Assembly (NCBI RefSeq): GCF_040493455.1
Contig: NZ_JANFDA010000002.1
Location: 248,001 to 312,000 of the forward strand
Direction: 5' to 3'
From: Microcosmobacter sp040493455
GTDB taxonomy: Bacteria; Bacteroidota; Bacteroidia; Flavobacteriales; Flavobacteriaceae
Length of the DNA stretch: 64,000 nucleotides
The position numbers were made by a program, and so were the translations under genes. Positions 16,904-26,139 of this stretch are shown here, one piece after another. A model generated the notes under the pieces. That model saw nothing but the letters and a program-made list of their open reading frames with translations, was not told where the DNA came from and made no database searches. The stretch's first letter is position 1. Each line of letters starts with the position of its first letter.

Positions 16904-19639
16904 CTTGATTTCGAAGTTTTCGTAATCTCCAGCATTGACTACAGACCACTCTTCAAAATTCTTAAAGTACGTTTTAATCGCCTTGTTTACATCTTCAACA
17001 GTAAGGTTCTTCACCTTTTCTTCGATGCCTTTTTGGAACATCATGTCTCTGTCATAATACAAGTTATTGTTTAATGTACTTGCCAATTCATTGTCCTTAG
17101 CTCTAGATACACTCTGCGCTTGTACCCAACCTTTAACAGCATCATCTAACTCTTGCTGTGTGATGCCATCTTTAATGAAACGGTCAATTTCTTCCTTAAA
17201 TCCTTTCTGAACTTTAGCTTCATTTTCTGGTGCGTAAATCGCGTAGATATACATCGCTGAGTTTTTGTCAACTTTGTCACTATCTACATTAACACCTCCA
17301 CCAGCACCATAGCTGACACCATCTTGCTGACGTAATCTGGTTGCAATACGAGAGTTCAAGAAACCACCTCCAAATACAGAACCAGCAACTTGTAACGCCG
17401 CATAGTCATCATCGTACTGACTACACTCAAAGTTTAAGAACCCAAGCGTAAAGGCATTCTTCTTGTCTGGAGTCTTTATCTTTTCGTTAGTTGGATTGTT
17501 TACCGCATAAGGATCTTTAATCTCAGAATATGGTAAATCCGATTTAAAGTCTGCAAACTCTTTTTCAAAGAAAGACTTTAACTCTTGCTCGTCAATATTA
17601 CCAATCGCAATTAATGTGGCATTGTTTGAGATTCCGTAGAAATCATCATAATACGCTTGTAGATCAGCAGTAGTAACATTATTGATAGATGCTACTTGCT
17701 CTTCTAAACTCATGTTGTAAAGAGGATGTCCTTTTTTGTACTTTTGGTTAATCTCTCCTAGTCGCTTCTGCACCAAGAACTGTGGCTCAGTTTTGTTACG
17801 CTCAATGTTAGCAATATCCTGAGTTTTTAGTTTTTCCAGTTCAGCAGCGTCAAATGCAGGTGTTTTTAGCATTTCTGCCATTAACTTTAAGGTTTCCATT
17901 AAGTGCTCCTTAGTAGACGTTACATAAGCAAAGGTTCTTCCGTTAGACCCACTGAAACTTACTGAAGACTTCAATTCACTCAATCTGTCCTCAATATCTT
18001 GTCTCGACTTGGACTTGGTCCCTTTGTTCAACATCCTAGCAGTGTAGCCTGCAACACTTCCTTTGTTCATTAAATCATCAACGGTTCCATTTCTAAATGC
18101 GAAGTTTACATTTACAGTTTCTCCACGATTGTCCTTTTTGATGAAACCATATTCAATGTTGGTTCCTCCAAGCATTCCAGAGTCAAATCTGTTTTGGATG
18201 TTCTCATAAGACACATCAAACGCTTCACCTGCTCCGAATCCTTCTTTTCCTTTGTAGTTGGTTACCAACTCCTCTAAACCTTCAGTATGAGGTATCTCTA
18301 TACGCATAGGCTGTTTTGTTGGCAAGAAGTTTCCAACAGTTCTATTGGTCTTAATGAAGTAACGACTCAACACATCGTTTACTTGCTCTAATGTTGCAGC
18401 TTCGACACGATCTCTGTGGATAAACATTAATCTCCAGTCTCCTGCCCCAATAAACTCACTAGTAAACGTTCCTAAGAACGAAGAGTTACGACTCATTTGG
18501 TCTATTTGCTTCGCTAAATTTGCCTTAGCTCTTTTTAGTTCTTCCTCTGTAATCGGATTGTCTCTAAGACCATCAAAGATGCTTAATAATGTTTCTTCAG
18601 CTTCAGCTAGAGATTTATCCGAAGGTACATCTACATTGAAGTACATAAAGCCAGGCTCTTTAGTGAATGGTGAAAAACTCCAAAGCGACGATGCTTTCTT
18701 GCTTTCAACCAAAGCCTTATACAATCTACCTGAAGGTTGATCAGTTAAAATGTTTTCAACAATAGCTAACGGTGCATAATCTACATGAGATCCTGCTGGT
18801 GTATGGTATAATGCAGACACTAACTGTAAGTCTCCTACTCTACTAAGCTCTACACGCTTTTCTCCATCTTGTGGTGGCTCAATAGTTGGCACATCTATTA
18901 AAGGTGTGTCAGGATTTTTGAGACCTCCAAACTTCTTTTGGATTAAGGCTAAAGTCTTTTCAGTATTAAACTTACCAGTAACCATTAACACGGCATTATC
19001 TGGTCTATAATACTTTTTGTAGAATGCTTTTAGGTTTTCAATAGGTACACGCTCTATATCAGATTTGTTTCCGATAGTAGATTGTCCATAGTTATGCCAT
19101 AAGAATGCAGAACTAATTACCTTTTGCATTAATACGCCAGTTGGCGAATTCTCTCCAGATTCGAACTCGTTTCTTACAACTGAAAATTCAGATTCTAAAT
19201 CTTTCTTAGCAATGTAAGAGTTAACCATACGGTCTGCTTCTAAGTCCAAAGCCCAGTCGAGATTCTCGTCAGTAGCATTGAATGTTTCAAAGTAGTTTGT
19301 ACGATCGTACCACGTAGTTCCATTTGGTCTTGCTCCATGAGCTGTCAATTCTTTTGGGATGTCTGGATGATTAGGCGTGCCCTTAAACACTAAGTGCTCT
19401 AATAAGTGAGCCATACCTTTTTCTCCGTAACCCTCATGTCTAGAACCTACTCTGTATGTAATATTAACTGTGATGGTTTGTGAAGAATTATCTGGAAACA
19501 ATAGTACTTTAAGACCATTGTCCAGCATGTATTCAGTAATACCTTCAACAGAAGCAGTTTGTTTTGGTTGTGCTTGCAGAGTAACTGACAAGCAGAGTGC
19601 CATTAATACTAAAATGGCAGCGCGAATGTTTGTTTTCAT
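16877..19639 (-). CDS. M16 family zinc metallopeptidase, exported
   Basis: A 920-residue pitrilysin/insulinase-type peptidase with a signal peptide ending near LQAQ. The inverted zinc motif HLLEH is at 78-82, with the downstream glutamate in VVRNEFESGE (around 155-160). Two further peptidase-like halves follow: GKEGFGAGEAFDVSYE starts the second, which lacks HxxEH, and LGFLNFECSQYDDDYAALQ belongs to the C-terminal substrate-clamp region. One chain therefore carries the active and the inactive lobe. It probably degrades peptides in the periplasm. It is monocistronic. Confidence 0.95.
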   Translation of the reverse strand: MKTNIRAAILVLMALCLSVTLQAQPKQTASVEGITEYMLDNGLKVLLFPDNSSQTITVNITYRVGSRHEGYGEKGMAHLLEHLVFKGTPNHPDIPKELTAHGARPNGTTWYDRTNYFETFNATDENLDWALDLEADRMVNSYIAKKDLESEFSVVRNEFESGENSPTGVLMQKVISSAFLWHNYGQSTIGNKSDIERVPIENLKAFYKKYYRPDNAVLMVTGKFNTEKTLALIQKKFGGLKNPDTPLIDVPTIEPPQDGEKRVELSRVGDLQLVSALYHTPAGSHVDYAPLAIVENILTDQPSGRLYKALVESKKASSLWSFSPFTKEPGFMYFNVDVPSDKSLAEAEETLLSIFDGLRDNPITEEELKRAKANLAKQIDQMSRNSSFLGTFTSEFIGAGDWRLMFIHRDRVEAATLEQVNDVLSRYFIKTNRTVGNFLPTKQPMRIEIPHTEGLEELVTNYKGKEGFGAGEAFDVSYENIQNRFDSGMLGGTNIEYGFIKKDNRGETVNVNFAFRNGTVDDLMNKGSVAGYTARMLNKGTKSKSRQDIEDRLSELKSSVSFSGSNGRTFAYVTSTKEHLMETLKLMAEMLKTPAFDAAELEKLKTQDIANIERNKTEPQFLVQKRLGEINQKYKKGHPLYNMSLEEQVASINNVTTADLQAYYDDFYGISNNATLIAIGNIDEQELKSFFEKEFADFKSDLPYSEIKDPYAVNNPTNEKIKTPDKKNAFTLGFLNFECSQYDDDYAALQVAGSVFGGGFLNSRIATRLRQQDGVSYGAGGGVNVDSDKVDKNSAMYIYAIYAPENEAKVQKGFKEEIDRFIKDGITQQELDDAVKGWVQAQSVSRAKDNELASTLNNNLYYDRDMMFQKGIEEKVKNLTVEDVNKAIKTYFKNFEEWSVVNAGDYENFEIKNKDEKVDD

Positions 19640-19704
19640 GTAAGGGAATTTTAATGATAGCTATAAATTTAGAGATTTAGAATGGACTTTTGTGTTAAAA
19701 AAAT

Positions 19705-19737
19705 GTTGATTCTTAATTATTTAATTGGCTATCTTTA
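19705..19737 (+). promoter_or_regulatory. Putative promoter for the SDR gene
   Basis: TTG (19705-19707) and TATCTTTA (19730-19737) resemble the -33/-7 pair with a slightly long 22-bp spacer, ending 17 bp before the ATG. The lack of a full TTTG and the final A instead of G make this tentative. Confidence 0.35.
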
Positions 19738-19754
19738 GCACTAAACCCTTATTT

Positions 19755-20639
19755 ATGTCCTATACACAAAAAATGCTTCGCGATAATGCTTTAGAAGGAA
19801 AATCTATTGTAGTCACTGGTGGCGGAAGCGGTCTTGGTAAAGCAATGACCAAATATTTCTTAGAACTTGGCGCCAAGGTTGCCATTACATCTCGAAATTT
19901 GGAAAAGCTTGAAAACACTGCAAAAGAACTAGAGCAAGAAACTGGCGGAACTTGCTTACCATTACAATGCGATGTAAGACATTATGCTGAAGTTGAAGCC
20001 ATGCATAAAAACGTTATTGATGCTTTTGGAACTGTAGATGTTCTTTTGAATAATGCTGCAGGAAATTTTATTTCACCTACAGAACGTTTATCTGCAAATG
20101 CCTTTGATGTGATTATAGATATAGTCCTGAAGGGAACCAAAAACTGCACACTCGCTTTTGGCAAACATTGGATTGATGCTAAACAAACCAATACATCTGT
20201 ATTGAATATCGTTACCACTTATGCCTGGACAGGTTCTGGTTATGTAGTTCCTAGTGCTGCAGCAAAAGCAGGCGTATTGGCTATGACTAGAAGTTTGGCT
20301 GTAGAATGGGCAAAATACGGCATGCGCTTTAATGCCATTGCTCCGGGGCCATTCCCAACTAAAGGTGCATGGGACAGATTGCTGCCAGGAAATCTGAAAG
20401 ACAAATTCGACATGGCTAAGAAGGTGCCATTACAACGTGTCGGTGAGCATCAAGAACTTGCAAACCTTGCAGCGTATTTGGTATCAGATTTTTCAGCTTA
20501 TGTCAATGGTGAAGTCATAACGATAGATGGTGGCGAATGGCTAAAAGGTGCTGGTGAGTTTAATCTATTAGAAGATATTCCAACCGAAATGTGGGACCAA
20601 TTGGAAGCTATGATAAGAGCAAAAAAGACTAAGTCATAA
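19755..20639 (+). CDS. SDR family oxidoreductase, 2,4-dienoyl-CoA reductase-like
   Basis: A 294-residue short-chain dehydrogenase. I chose the ATG at 19755 because it precedes the family N-terminus; an upstream TTG would add ten residues overlapping the promoter-like element. The NADP-binding TGGGSGLGKA motif, NNAAGNF, and the active-site segment VVPSAAAKAG (Ser/Lys arrangement of dienoyl-CoA reductases instead of YxxxK) are visible, then GPFPTKGAWDRLLPG and the C-terminal VITIDGGEWL. It likely reduces 2,4-dienoyl-CoA during unsaturated fatty acid oxidation. Confidence 0.88.
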   Translation: MSYTQKMLRDNALEGKSIVVTGGGSGLGKAMTKYFLELGAKVAITSRNLEKLENTAKELEQETGGTCLPLQCDVRHYAEVEAMHKNVIDAFGTVDVLLNNAAGNFISPTERLSANAFDVIIDIVLKGTKNCTLAFGKHWIDAKQTNTSVLNIVTTYAWTGSGYVVPSAAAKAGVLAMTRSLAVEWAKYGMRFNAIAPGPFPTKGAWDRLLPGNLKDKFDMAKKVPLQRVGEHQELANLAAYLVSDFSAYVNGEVITIDGGEWLKGAGEFNLLEDIPTEMWDQLEAMIRAKKTKS

Positions 20640-20732
20640 CGATACGTTAATGTTGACCAGTTGTTAACAAGTTCTCCTTTAATTACTCGTAAATAATTGT
20701 ATTTTTACCCTAAGAAAAACCAAATCACTTTA

Positions 20733-21500
20733 ATGGGTAAAATCATTGCAATTGCCAATCAAAAAGGCGGTGTTGGCAAAACCACTACATCAGTTAACCT
20801 AGCAGCTTCTTTAGGTGTTCTGGAAAAAAAAGTCTTACTTATCGATGCCGATCCACAAGCCAATGCAACATCTGGTTTGGGTATTGATGTAGATAGTGTC
20901 GAAATTGGTACCTATCAGCTTTTAGAACACACTGCAAGTGTTAACGATTGTATCGTGAATTCAAATTCTCCCAATGTCGATATAATTCCCTCGCATATAG
21001 ATTTGGTTGCGATTGAAATAGAATTAGTAGACAAGGACGAGCGTGAGTATATGCTCAAGAAAGCTATTGAAGACCTCAAGGCCTCTTACGATTATATCCT
21101 TATCGATTGTGCACCTTCATTAGGCTTATTAACGCTCAATGCACTAACAGCTTCTGACGCAGTAATCATTCCTATTCAATGTGAATATTTCGCACTTGAA
21201 GGTCTTGGGAAATTACTGAACACAATTAAAAGTGTACAAAAGATACACAATCAGAACTTAGACATTGAAGGCATGTTACTAACGATGTACGATTCGCGCT
21301 TACGTCTCTCTAACCAAGTCGTTGAAGAAGTTCAGAAACACTTCAATGATATGGTGTTTGATACGATCATACAGCGTAATGTGCGTCTTGGTGAAGCACC
21401 AAGTTTTGGTGAAAGCATTATTAATTACGATGTAGGTAGTAAAGGTGCAGCAAATTACTTAAGTTTGGCAAAGGAAATCATCACTAAAAATGAGATGTAA
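20733..21500 (+). CDS. parA: ParA family chromosome-partitioning ATPase
   Basis: A 255-residue ParA/Soj ATPase. The start at 20733 places the deviant Walker A motif (IANQKGGVGKTT) right after MGKIIA; an upstream in-frame start would add an unlikely basic extension. LLIDADPQANAT and YDYILIDCAPSLGLLTLNAL are the other ATPase signatures. It acts with ParB to segregate origin regions. The stop overlaps the parB ATG by 1 bp. I found no parS-like 14-16 bp palindrome by eye nearby. Confidence 0.96.
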   Translation: MGKIIAIANQKGGVGKTTTSVNLAASLGVLEKKVLLIDADPQANATSGLGIDVDSVEIGTYQLLEHTASVNDCIVNSNSPNVDIIPSHIDLVAIEIELVDKDEREYMLKKAIEDLKASYDYILIDCAPSLGLLTLNALTASDAVIIPIQCEYFALEGLGKLLNTIKSVQKIHNQNLDIEGMLLTMYDSRLRLSNQVVEEVQKHFNDMVFDTIIQRNVRLGEAPSFGESIINYDVGSKGAANYLSLAKEIITKNEM

Positions 21501-22399
21501 TGGCGAAGGCGACAAAGAAACAAGCACTAGGAAGAGGACTTTCCGCACTTCTTAAAGATCCAGAAAACGATATAAAATCCGTACAGGATAAAAACGCAGA
21601 CAAGGTTATAGGCAATATTGTTGAGCTAGAACTTGGTAGTATTGAGGTGAACCCGTTTCAACCTAGAACCAGTTTTAATGAAGAAACCTTGCGAGAGCTT
21701 GCAAGTTCTATTAAAGAACTTGGAGTTATACAGCCTATAACGGTACGAAAGCTTGGCTTCAATAAATACCAGCTGGTTTCTGGTGAACGACGCTTTAGAG
21801 CTTCTAAGCTTATTGGACTGGAAACAATTCCTGCTTACATCAGAATCGCCAATGATCAGGAGTCACTAGAAATGGCTTTGGTGGAGAACATCCAGAGACA
21901 AGACTTAGATCCTATAGAAATAGCACTCTCCTATCAACGACTTATTGATGAAATTAAGCTAACTCAAGAGCAAATGAGTGAGCGCGTTGGTAAGAAGCGC
22001 TCTACGATAGCCAATTATCTTCGTCTCCTCAAGTTAGATCCTATCATTCAAACAGGAATGAGAGATGGTTTTATCTCTATGGGTCATGGTAGAGCACTTT
22101 TAGCTATAGAAAACCAAAGCGAGCAGTTAGATATTTACGAGAAGATTATTACCAATAAATTATCTGTTCGCCAGACAGAAAGTTTGGTAAGGAATTTTCA
22201 AAATCCTGAAGAAACCACTAAGGCTGAACTTCCAGAAGTTCCTAAACATATTAAAAAAGGCATAAAAGAATTTTCTGAATACTTTGGGCACAAAATAGAC
22301 GTTAAAGTATCAAAAAATGGAAGTGGAAAAATTACGATTCCTTTTCATTCCGAAGAAGATTTTAACCGCATCAAAAAGCTTTTACGCAGTGCCAAATAA
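21500..22399 (+). CDS. parB: ParB/RepB/Spo0J partition protein
   Basis: A 299-residue ParB protein. The N-terminal ParA-stimulating segment (KQALGRGLSALLKD) is followed by the CTPase/ParB core (VNPFQPRTSFNEETLRELA, then LVSGERRFRASKLIG, and ALVENIQRQDLDPIE). A HTH domain has QEQMSERVGKKRSTIANYLR, and the C-terminal dimerisation region ends GSGKITIPFHSEEDFNRIKK. It binds parS and spreads as a CTP-dependent clamp. It is translationally coupled to parA. Confidence 0.96.
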   Translation: MAKATKKQALGRGLSALLKDPENDIKSVQDKNADKVIGNIVELELGSIEVNPFQPRTSFNEETLRELASSIKELGVIQPITVRKLGFNKYQLVSGERRFRASKLIGLETIPAYIRIANDQESLEMALVENIQRQDLDPIEIALSYQRLIDEIKLTQEQMSERVGKKRSTIANYLRLLKLDPIIQTGMRDGFISMGHGRALLAIENQSEQLDIYEKIITNKLSVRQTESLVRNFQNPEETTKAELPEVPKHIKKGIKEFSEYFGHKIDVKVSKNGSGKITIPFHSEEDFNRIKKLLRSAK

Positions 22400-22994
22400 T
22401 TTAAAATATATTGTTTTATTAATTACCATTTTTTGTTTTGAATTCAATTATTCTCAACAAAAAAATGACAGTCTTAATGTGCAGATTGACAAAAGGTTAG
22501 TTGTCACTAACGATACCATTGCTCGAAAGCCTATAGATCCTCTAACACCCTCTAAAGCAGCTTTCTATTCGGCAGTATTGCCTGGACTTGGTCAGGCCTA
22601 TAATAAGAAGTACTGGAAAATTCCAATAGTATATGCAGCAATAGGAATACCTGTATATTTCTATATTGATAATAATAGAGAATTTAAGCGTTATAGAAAT
22701 GCATACAAAAGACGCTTAGCAGGTTTTACTGACGATGAATTTTTTGGAGAAGGCTCTACGCCTTTGGTAAGTGACGACGGTTTAATTAGAGCCCAACAGC
22801 AATTAAAACGAAACAGAGAGCTTTCTATACTCATTGCCATAGGTATGTATGCGCTCAATATCATAGATGCTAACGTAGATGCTCACCTACTACAGTATAA
22901 TGTAGATGAAAACCTAGCTATTAAACCCCATTTTCAATACAATCAATGGGAAAACTCTTCAGATTTAGGGCTCACACTTAACTTTAAGTTTTAG
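22389..22994 (+). CDS. DUF5683 domain-containing protein
   Basis: About 201 residues, with GTG at 22389 as the likely start: it precedes a signal peptide-like stretch (NLKYIVLLITIFCFEFNYSQ) and overlaps parB by 11 bp. Starts further upstream would lie inside parB with no export signal. The core has PSKAAFYSAVLPGLGQAYNK, the conserved DUF5683 motif resembling a TM2-like turn, then a hydrophobic helix and a second one (SILIAIGMYALNIIDANVDA). The function is unknown. It sits between parB and dapB, a common flavobacterial order. Confidence 0.82.
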   Translation: MPNNLKYIVLLITIFCFEFNYSQQKNDSLNVQIDKRLVVTNDTIARKPIDPLTPSKAAFYSAVLPGLGQAYNKKYWKIPIVYAAIGIPVYFYIDNNREFKRYRNAYKRRLAGFTDDEFFGEGSTPLVSDDGLIRAQQQLKRNRELSILIAIGMYALNIIDANVDAHLLQYNVDENLAIKPHFQYNQWENSSDLGLTLNFKF

Positions 22995-23699
22995 ATGAAT
23001 ATAGCTTTACTAGGTTACGGAAAAATGGGACAAACTATAGAGCAAATAGCTTTACAAAGAGGTCATACCATTACTTTAAAAACTACGAGTAAAACTGAAG
23101 ACTATTCATTCGAAAATGTCGATGTTGCTATAGACTTTAGCATTCCTGAGAGTGCTTTTAAGAATATAAACAAAAGCATCAAATCAGGTATCCCAACTAT
23201 TTCAGGAACAACAGGTTGGTTAAATAAATATAATGATATAGTTGAACTTTGTAAGTCTGAAAACGGTGCGTTTTTATATGCCTCGAACTTTAGTCTTGGT
23301 GTCAATCTTTTTTTTGAACTCAACACCTATTTGAGTAAGCTAATGAAAGATTTTCAGCAATATGATATTGCATTAGAAGAAATTCATCATACACAAAAGT
23401 TAGATGCTCCTAGTGGCACTGCTATTTCTTTAGCTAACGATATTATTAAAGAAACTGATCATAAAAATTGGACATTAAATACTCCTAAAAGTGACGAGAT
23501 AGGTATTACCGCTAAACGTATCGAAGATGTTCCAGGCACACACATCATAGAATATACATCCGAAATTGACTCCATTGAGATAAAGCATACAGCTCACAAT
23601 CGCTTAGGATTTGCATTAGGCGCAGTAATTGCTGCTGAGTGGATTGTTGACAAAAAAGGCGTATTTTCGATGAAGGATGTGCTTAATATTAATTCTTAA
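22995..23699 (+). CDS. dapB: 4-hydroxy-tetrahydrodipicolinate reductase
   Basis: A 234-residue DapB, which reduces 4-hydroxy-tetrahydrodipicolinate with NAD(P)H on the lysine/diaminopimelate pathway. The N-terminal Rossmann motif reads ALLGYGKMGQTIE, then VDVAIDFSIPESAF, GTTGWL, and YASNFSLGVNLFFEL. The catalytic signature EEIHHTQKLDAPSGTA contains the His-His and Lys of the active site. The length is short of E. coli DapB but normal for Bacteroidetes. It starts directly after the DUF5683 stop. Confidence 0.96.
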   Translation: MNIALLGYGKMGQTIEQIALQRGHTITLKTTSKTEDYSFENVDVAIDFSIPESAFKNINKSIKSGIPTISGTTGWLNKYNDIVELCKSENGAFLYASNFSLGVNLFFELNTYLSKLMKDFQQYDIALEEIHHTQKLDAPSGTAISLANDIIKETDHKNWTLNTPKSDEIGITAKRIEDVPGTHIIEYTSEIDSIEIKHTAHNRLGFALGAVIAAEWIVDKKGVFSMKDVLNINS

Positions 23700-23728
23700 T
23701 GTTGAATGATTAATGAAGAATGATCTAA

Positions 23729-23881
23729 AGGATAGACGAGAGTTGCTTTTGGTTGGAGTTCATTGTAGATGAAAAGCTTTCTTCATTAGAAAACTGTAAA
23801 TCTTTGTTAAATGAAGCAGACGAATTGACTAGGATTTTTATTTCATCTAGAAAAACTGCAAATTTGAACCTTAATAATTAA
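23729..23881 (+). pseudogene. Relic of a four-helix-bundle (23S rRNA IVS-type) protein gene
   Basis: An open stretch of 50 codons, ending in TAA, translates to a C-terminal piece containing CFWLEFIVDEKLSSLENCKS, then LLNEADELTRIF and ISSRKTANLN. It matches the conserved end of the four-helix-bundle proteins common in Bacteroidetes. Upstream in the same frame are stop codons (23712, 23726) and no start, so the first ~70 residues are gone. It lies between dapB and lepB. No function is expected. Confidence 0.6.
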
Positions 23882-23883
23882 TC

Positions 23884-23901
23884 AATTGTCATTTGACAAT
23901 T
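23884..23901. repeat. Short perfect palindrome upstream of lepB
   Basis: AATTGTCATTTGACAATT pairs 8+8 bp around a 2-bp centre. It lies 3 bp after the four-helix-bundle relic and 16 bp before the lepB start. It could be an operator, or part of the same decayed insertion. Confidence 0.5.
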
Positions 23902-23917
23902 ATCATTTTAAAGAATT

Positions 23918-25522
23918 ATGACTTGGACCGGATGGTTAATCTTTTTATTGATTATTCAAGTAATTCATGGCTTAGGCACATGGAAACTCTATGTTAAAGC
24001 AGGAAGAAAAGCCTGGGAAGCCTTTGTACCAGTGTACAACGCTGTGATCTTAATGAAGATTATTAATAGACCTTGGTGGTGGACTATCCTCCTCTTCTTG
24101 CCAATTGTAAATTTAATTATGTTGCCTTCTGTATGGGTAGAAACTGCAAGAAGCTTTGGAAAAAATAGTCTAACGGATACTATTTTGGCCATTGTTACCC
24201 TTGGTTTTTACAGTTACTATATTAGTTATGCTACAGATGCTAAGTATATAGAAAATAGAGACCTCAAACCACAAACATCTGCTGGGGATTGGATAAGCTC
24301 TATCTTATTTGCTGTTGTAGCTGCAACCATAGTACATACCTACTTTTTTCAACCTTATGTAATACCATCCTCATCGTTAGAAAAGTCTTTATTGGTAGGA
24401 GACTTTCTTGTCGTAAGCAAAATGCATTATGGTGCCAGAGTGCCGATGTCTACAGTAGCAGCACCTATGGTACATGATACAATTCCTTTACTTAAGAAAA
24501 AGTCTTATTTGTTTAGCGATGAGTATGACAAACGAGAAACCTCATGGAAGAATAAATTACAGTTGCCTTATATGCGCCTTCCTGGCTGGGATAAGATTGA
24601 GCGTAATGAAATTGTAGTGTTCAATCAGCCTGCTGATACTTTGCAGGACATGAACGATTTCACACCAGATCGTAATTATTACAAGCCTATTGATAAGAAA
24701 ACCAATCTTGTAAAGCGCTGTGTTGGTATAGCTGGTGATACTTTAGAGATTAGAGACGGCTACGTCTATATCAACGGGAAACAAAATGAACTGCCAGATA
24801 GAACACAATTGCAGTTCTCTTATTATGTACAGTTCAAAAGGCAGTTAAGTGGTCAAGACATATATAGAATCCTTAAGAGATATGGTATTAATGATGGCAT
24901 AGGTCTAGATCAAAAACGCCAAGAATACTTTATAGCTGCTGCTACTGAGGATGAAATCGCCAAACTTAGAAATCACCCTGATATAGCTTCGGTAAGCACT
25001 AGAAAAGCCGAAAAAGGAGAATGGGATAGAGACGTTTTCCCTAGCGACCCTAATTACAATTGGAATACCGATTTCTTTGGGCCATTATACATCCCAAAAG
25101 CTGGTACAACAACACCATTAACGATTGAGAATCTTCCAATTTATAAAAGATTGATTACGGAATACGAAGGCAATACACTTAATGTTAATGGTAACCAAAT
25201 ACTCATTAACGGAAGCCCAGCTACCTCATACACCTTCAAACAAGATTATTATTGGATGATGGGAGATAATCGTCATAACTCAATTGATGCAAGGCGTTGG
25301 GGCTTCGTACCTTATAACCATGTCGTTGGAAAACCAGTATTCATTTGGATGAGTATCGACAACTTTAATGATGGTATTAAAAACTGGAAATTCCGTTGGG
25401 ACCGTATCTTTACTACTGTACATGGATCTGGGAAACGTGTGTCGTATTTAATTCCATTTTTGGTGGTAATCCTTGGCTGGTCTGTATTCAATAGAATACG
25501 AAAGCGTAGAAAAGCAAAGTAA
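23918..25522 (+). CDS. lepB: Signal peptidase I, large Bacteroidetes type
   Basis: A 534-residue S26 peptidase that removes signal peptides from exported proteins. Three or four N-terminal hydrophobic segments (about 3-20, 53-75, 85-105) resemble DUF5684 and precede a membrane helix near 125-143. The catalytic Ser is in PSSSLEKSLLVGD (Ser153, followed by Leu instead of the usual Met). The general-base Lys266 is in NLVKRCVGIAGDTLEIRDG, and box E reads MMGDNRHNSIDARRWGFVP. A ~150-residue insertion separates boxes D and E. A single C-terminal helix ends the protein. Confidence 0.94.
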   Translation: MTWTGWLIFLLIIQVIHGLGTWKLYVKAGRKAWEAFVPVYNAVILMKIINRPWWWTILLFLPIVNLIMLPSVWVETARSFGKNSLTDTILAIVTLGFYSYYISYATDAKYIENRDLKPQTSAGDWISSILFAVVAATIVHTYFFQPYVIPSSSLEKSLLVGDFLVVSKMHYGARVPMSTVAAPMVHDTIPLLKKKSYLFSDEYDKRETSWKNKLQLPYMRLPGWDKIERNEIVVFNQPADTLQDMNDFTPDRNYYKPIDKKTNLVKRCVGIAGDTLEIRDGYVYINGKQNELPDRTQLQFSYYVQFKRQLSGQDIYRILKRYGINDGIGLDQKRQEYFIAAATEDEIAKLRNHPDIASVSTRKAEKGEWDRDVFPSDPNYNWNTDFFGPLYIPKAGTTTPLTIENLPIYKRLITEYEGNTLNVNGNQILINGSPATSYTFKQDYYWMMGDNRHNSIDARRWGFVPYNHVVGKPVFIWMSIDNFNDGIKNWKFRWDRIFTTVHGSGKRVSYLIPFLVVILGWSVFNRIRKRRKAK

Positions 25523-25524
25523 TC

Positions 25525-26139
25525 ATGTTACTTCACTTAGCTTACTTTCCAAACATCGCACATTTTGCGTCAATGGTGCAATCGGATGCTATTAATTTTG
25601 AAGTTTGCGATACGTATACCAAACAGACTTATCGAAATAGAGCATGTATTTATGGTGCCAATGGAAAGCTTCAGTTAAACATCCCAGTAAATCATTCTCA
25701 AAAAGAACGCCAATTGTATAAAGATGTGAGAATCGCTAATGATACCAAATGGCAAAGCCAGCATCTTAAATCTTTACAATCTGCTTATCGTACCTCACCT
25801 TTCTATGAATACTATGAAGATGAATTAAGCCCTTTATTTGAAACTAAGGCTGAATTCTTGATGGATTTTAATTTTAAATGCTTGAATGTGATTGCTGATT
25901 GCCTACAATTGGATTTGAACTACACACTTACGGAAACATTCAAAAAGGACTCTATTGACATGTTAGATTATAGATCATTAATTCATTGTAAAAAAGAGGT
26001 GAGTCAAAATCTACAGTCTTATACACAAGTATTTAGCGATAAGCATGGTTTTATTGACAATCTCAGTATTTTGGATTTGCTATTCAACGAAGGTCCAAAT
26101 GCATTGAATTACTTAGAGCAACAACATATAGTTAATTAA
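25525..26139 (+). CDS. WbqC family protein
   Basis: A 204-residue protein with WbqC-family features: HLAYFPNIAHFASMVQSD at the start, the NRACIYGANGKLQLNIPV block, and KWQSQHLKSLQSAYRTSPFY. The family occurs in polysaccharide and amino-sugar modification loci, but its reaction is not established. It begins 2 bp after lepB and is probably cotranscribed. Its stop overlaps the stop of the convergent EEP gene by 4 bp. Confidence 0.88.
   Translation: MLLHLAYFPNIAHFASMVQSDAINFEVCDTYTKQTYRNRACIYGANGKLQLNIPVNHSQKERQLYKDVRIANDTKWQSQHLKSLQSAYRTSPFYEYYEDELSPLFETKAEFLMDFNFKCLNVIADCLQLDLNYTLTETFKKDSIDMLDYRSLIHCKKEVSQNLQSYTQVFSDKHGFIDNLSILDLLFNEGPNALNYLEQQHIVN

Noticed and set aside
20640..20732. parS or oriC signals near parAB, including the 10-bp palindrome TTGTTAACAA at 20661
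   Set aside because: No parS-like 14-16 bp palindrome or cluster of DnaA boxes is visible; a single short AT-rich palindrome is expected by chance.
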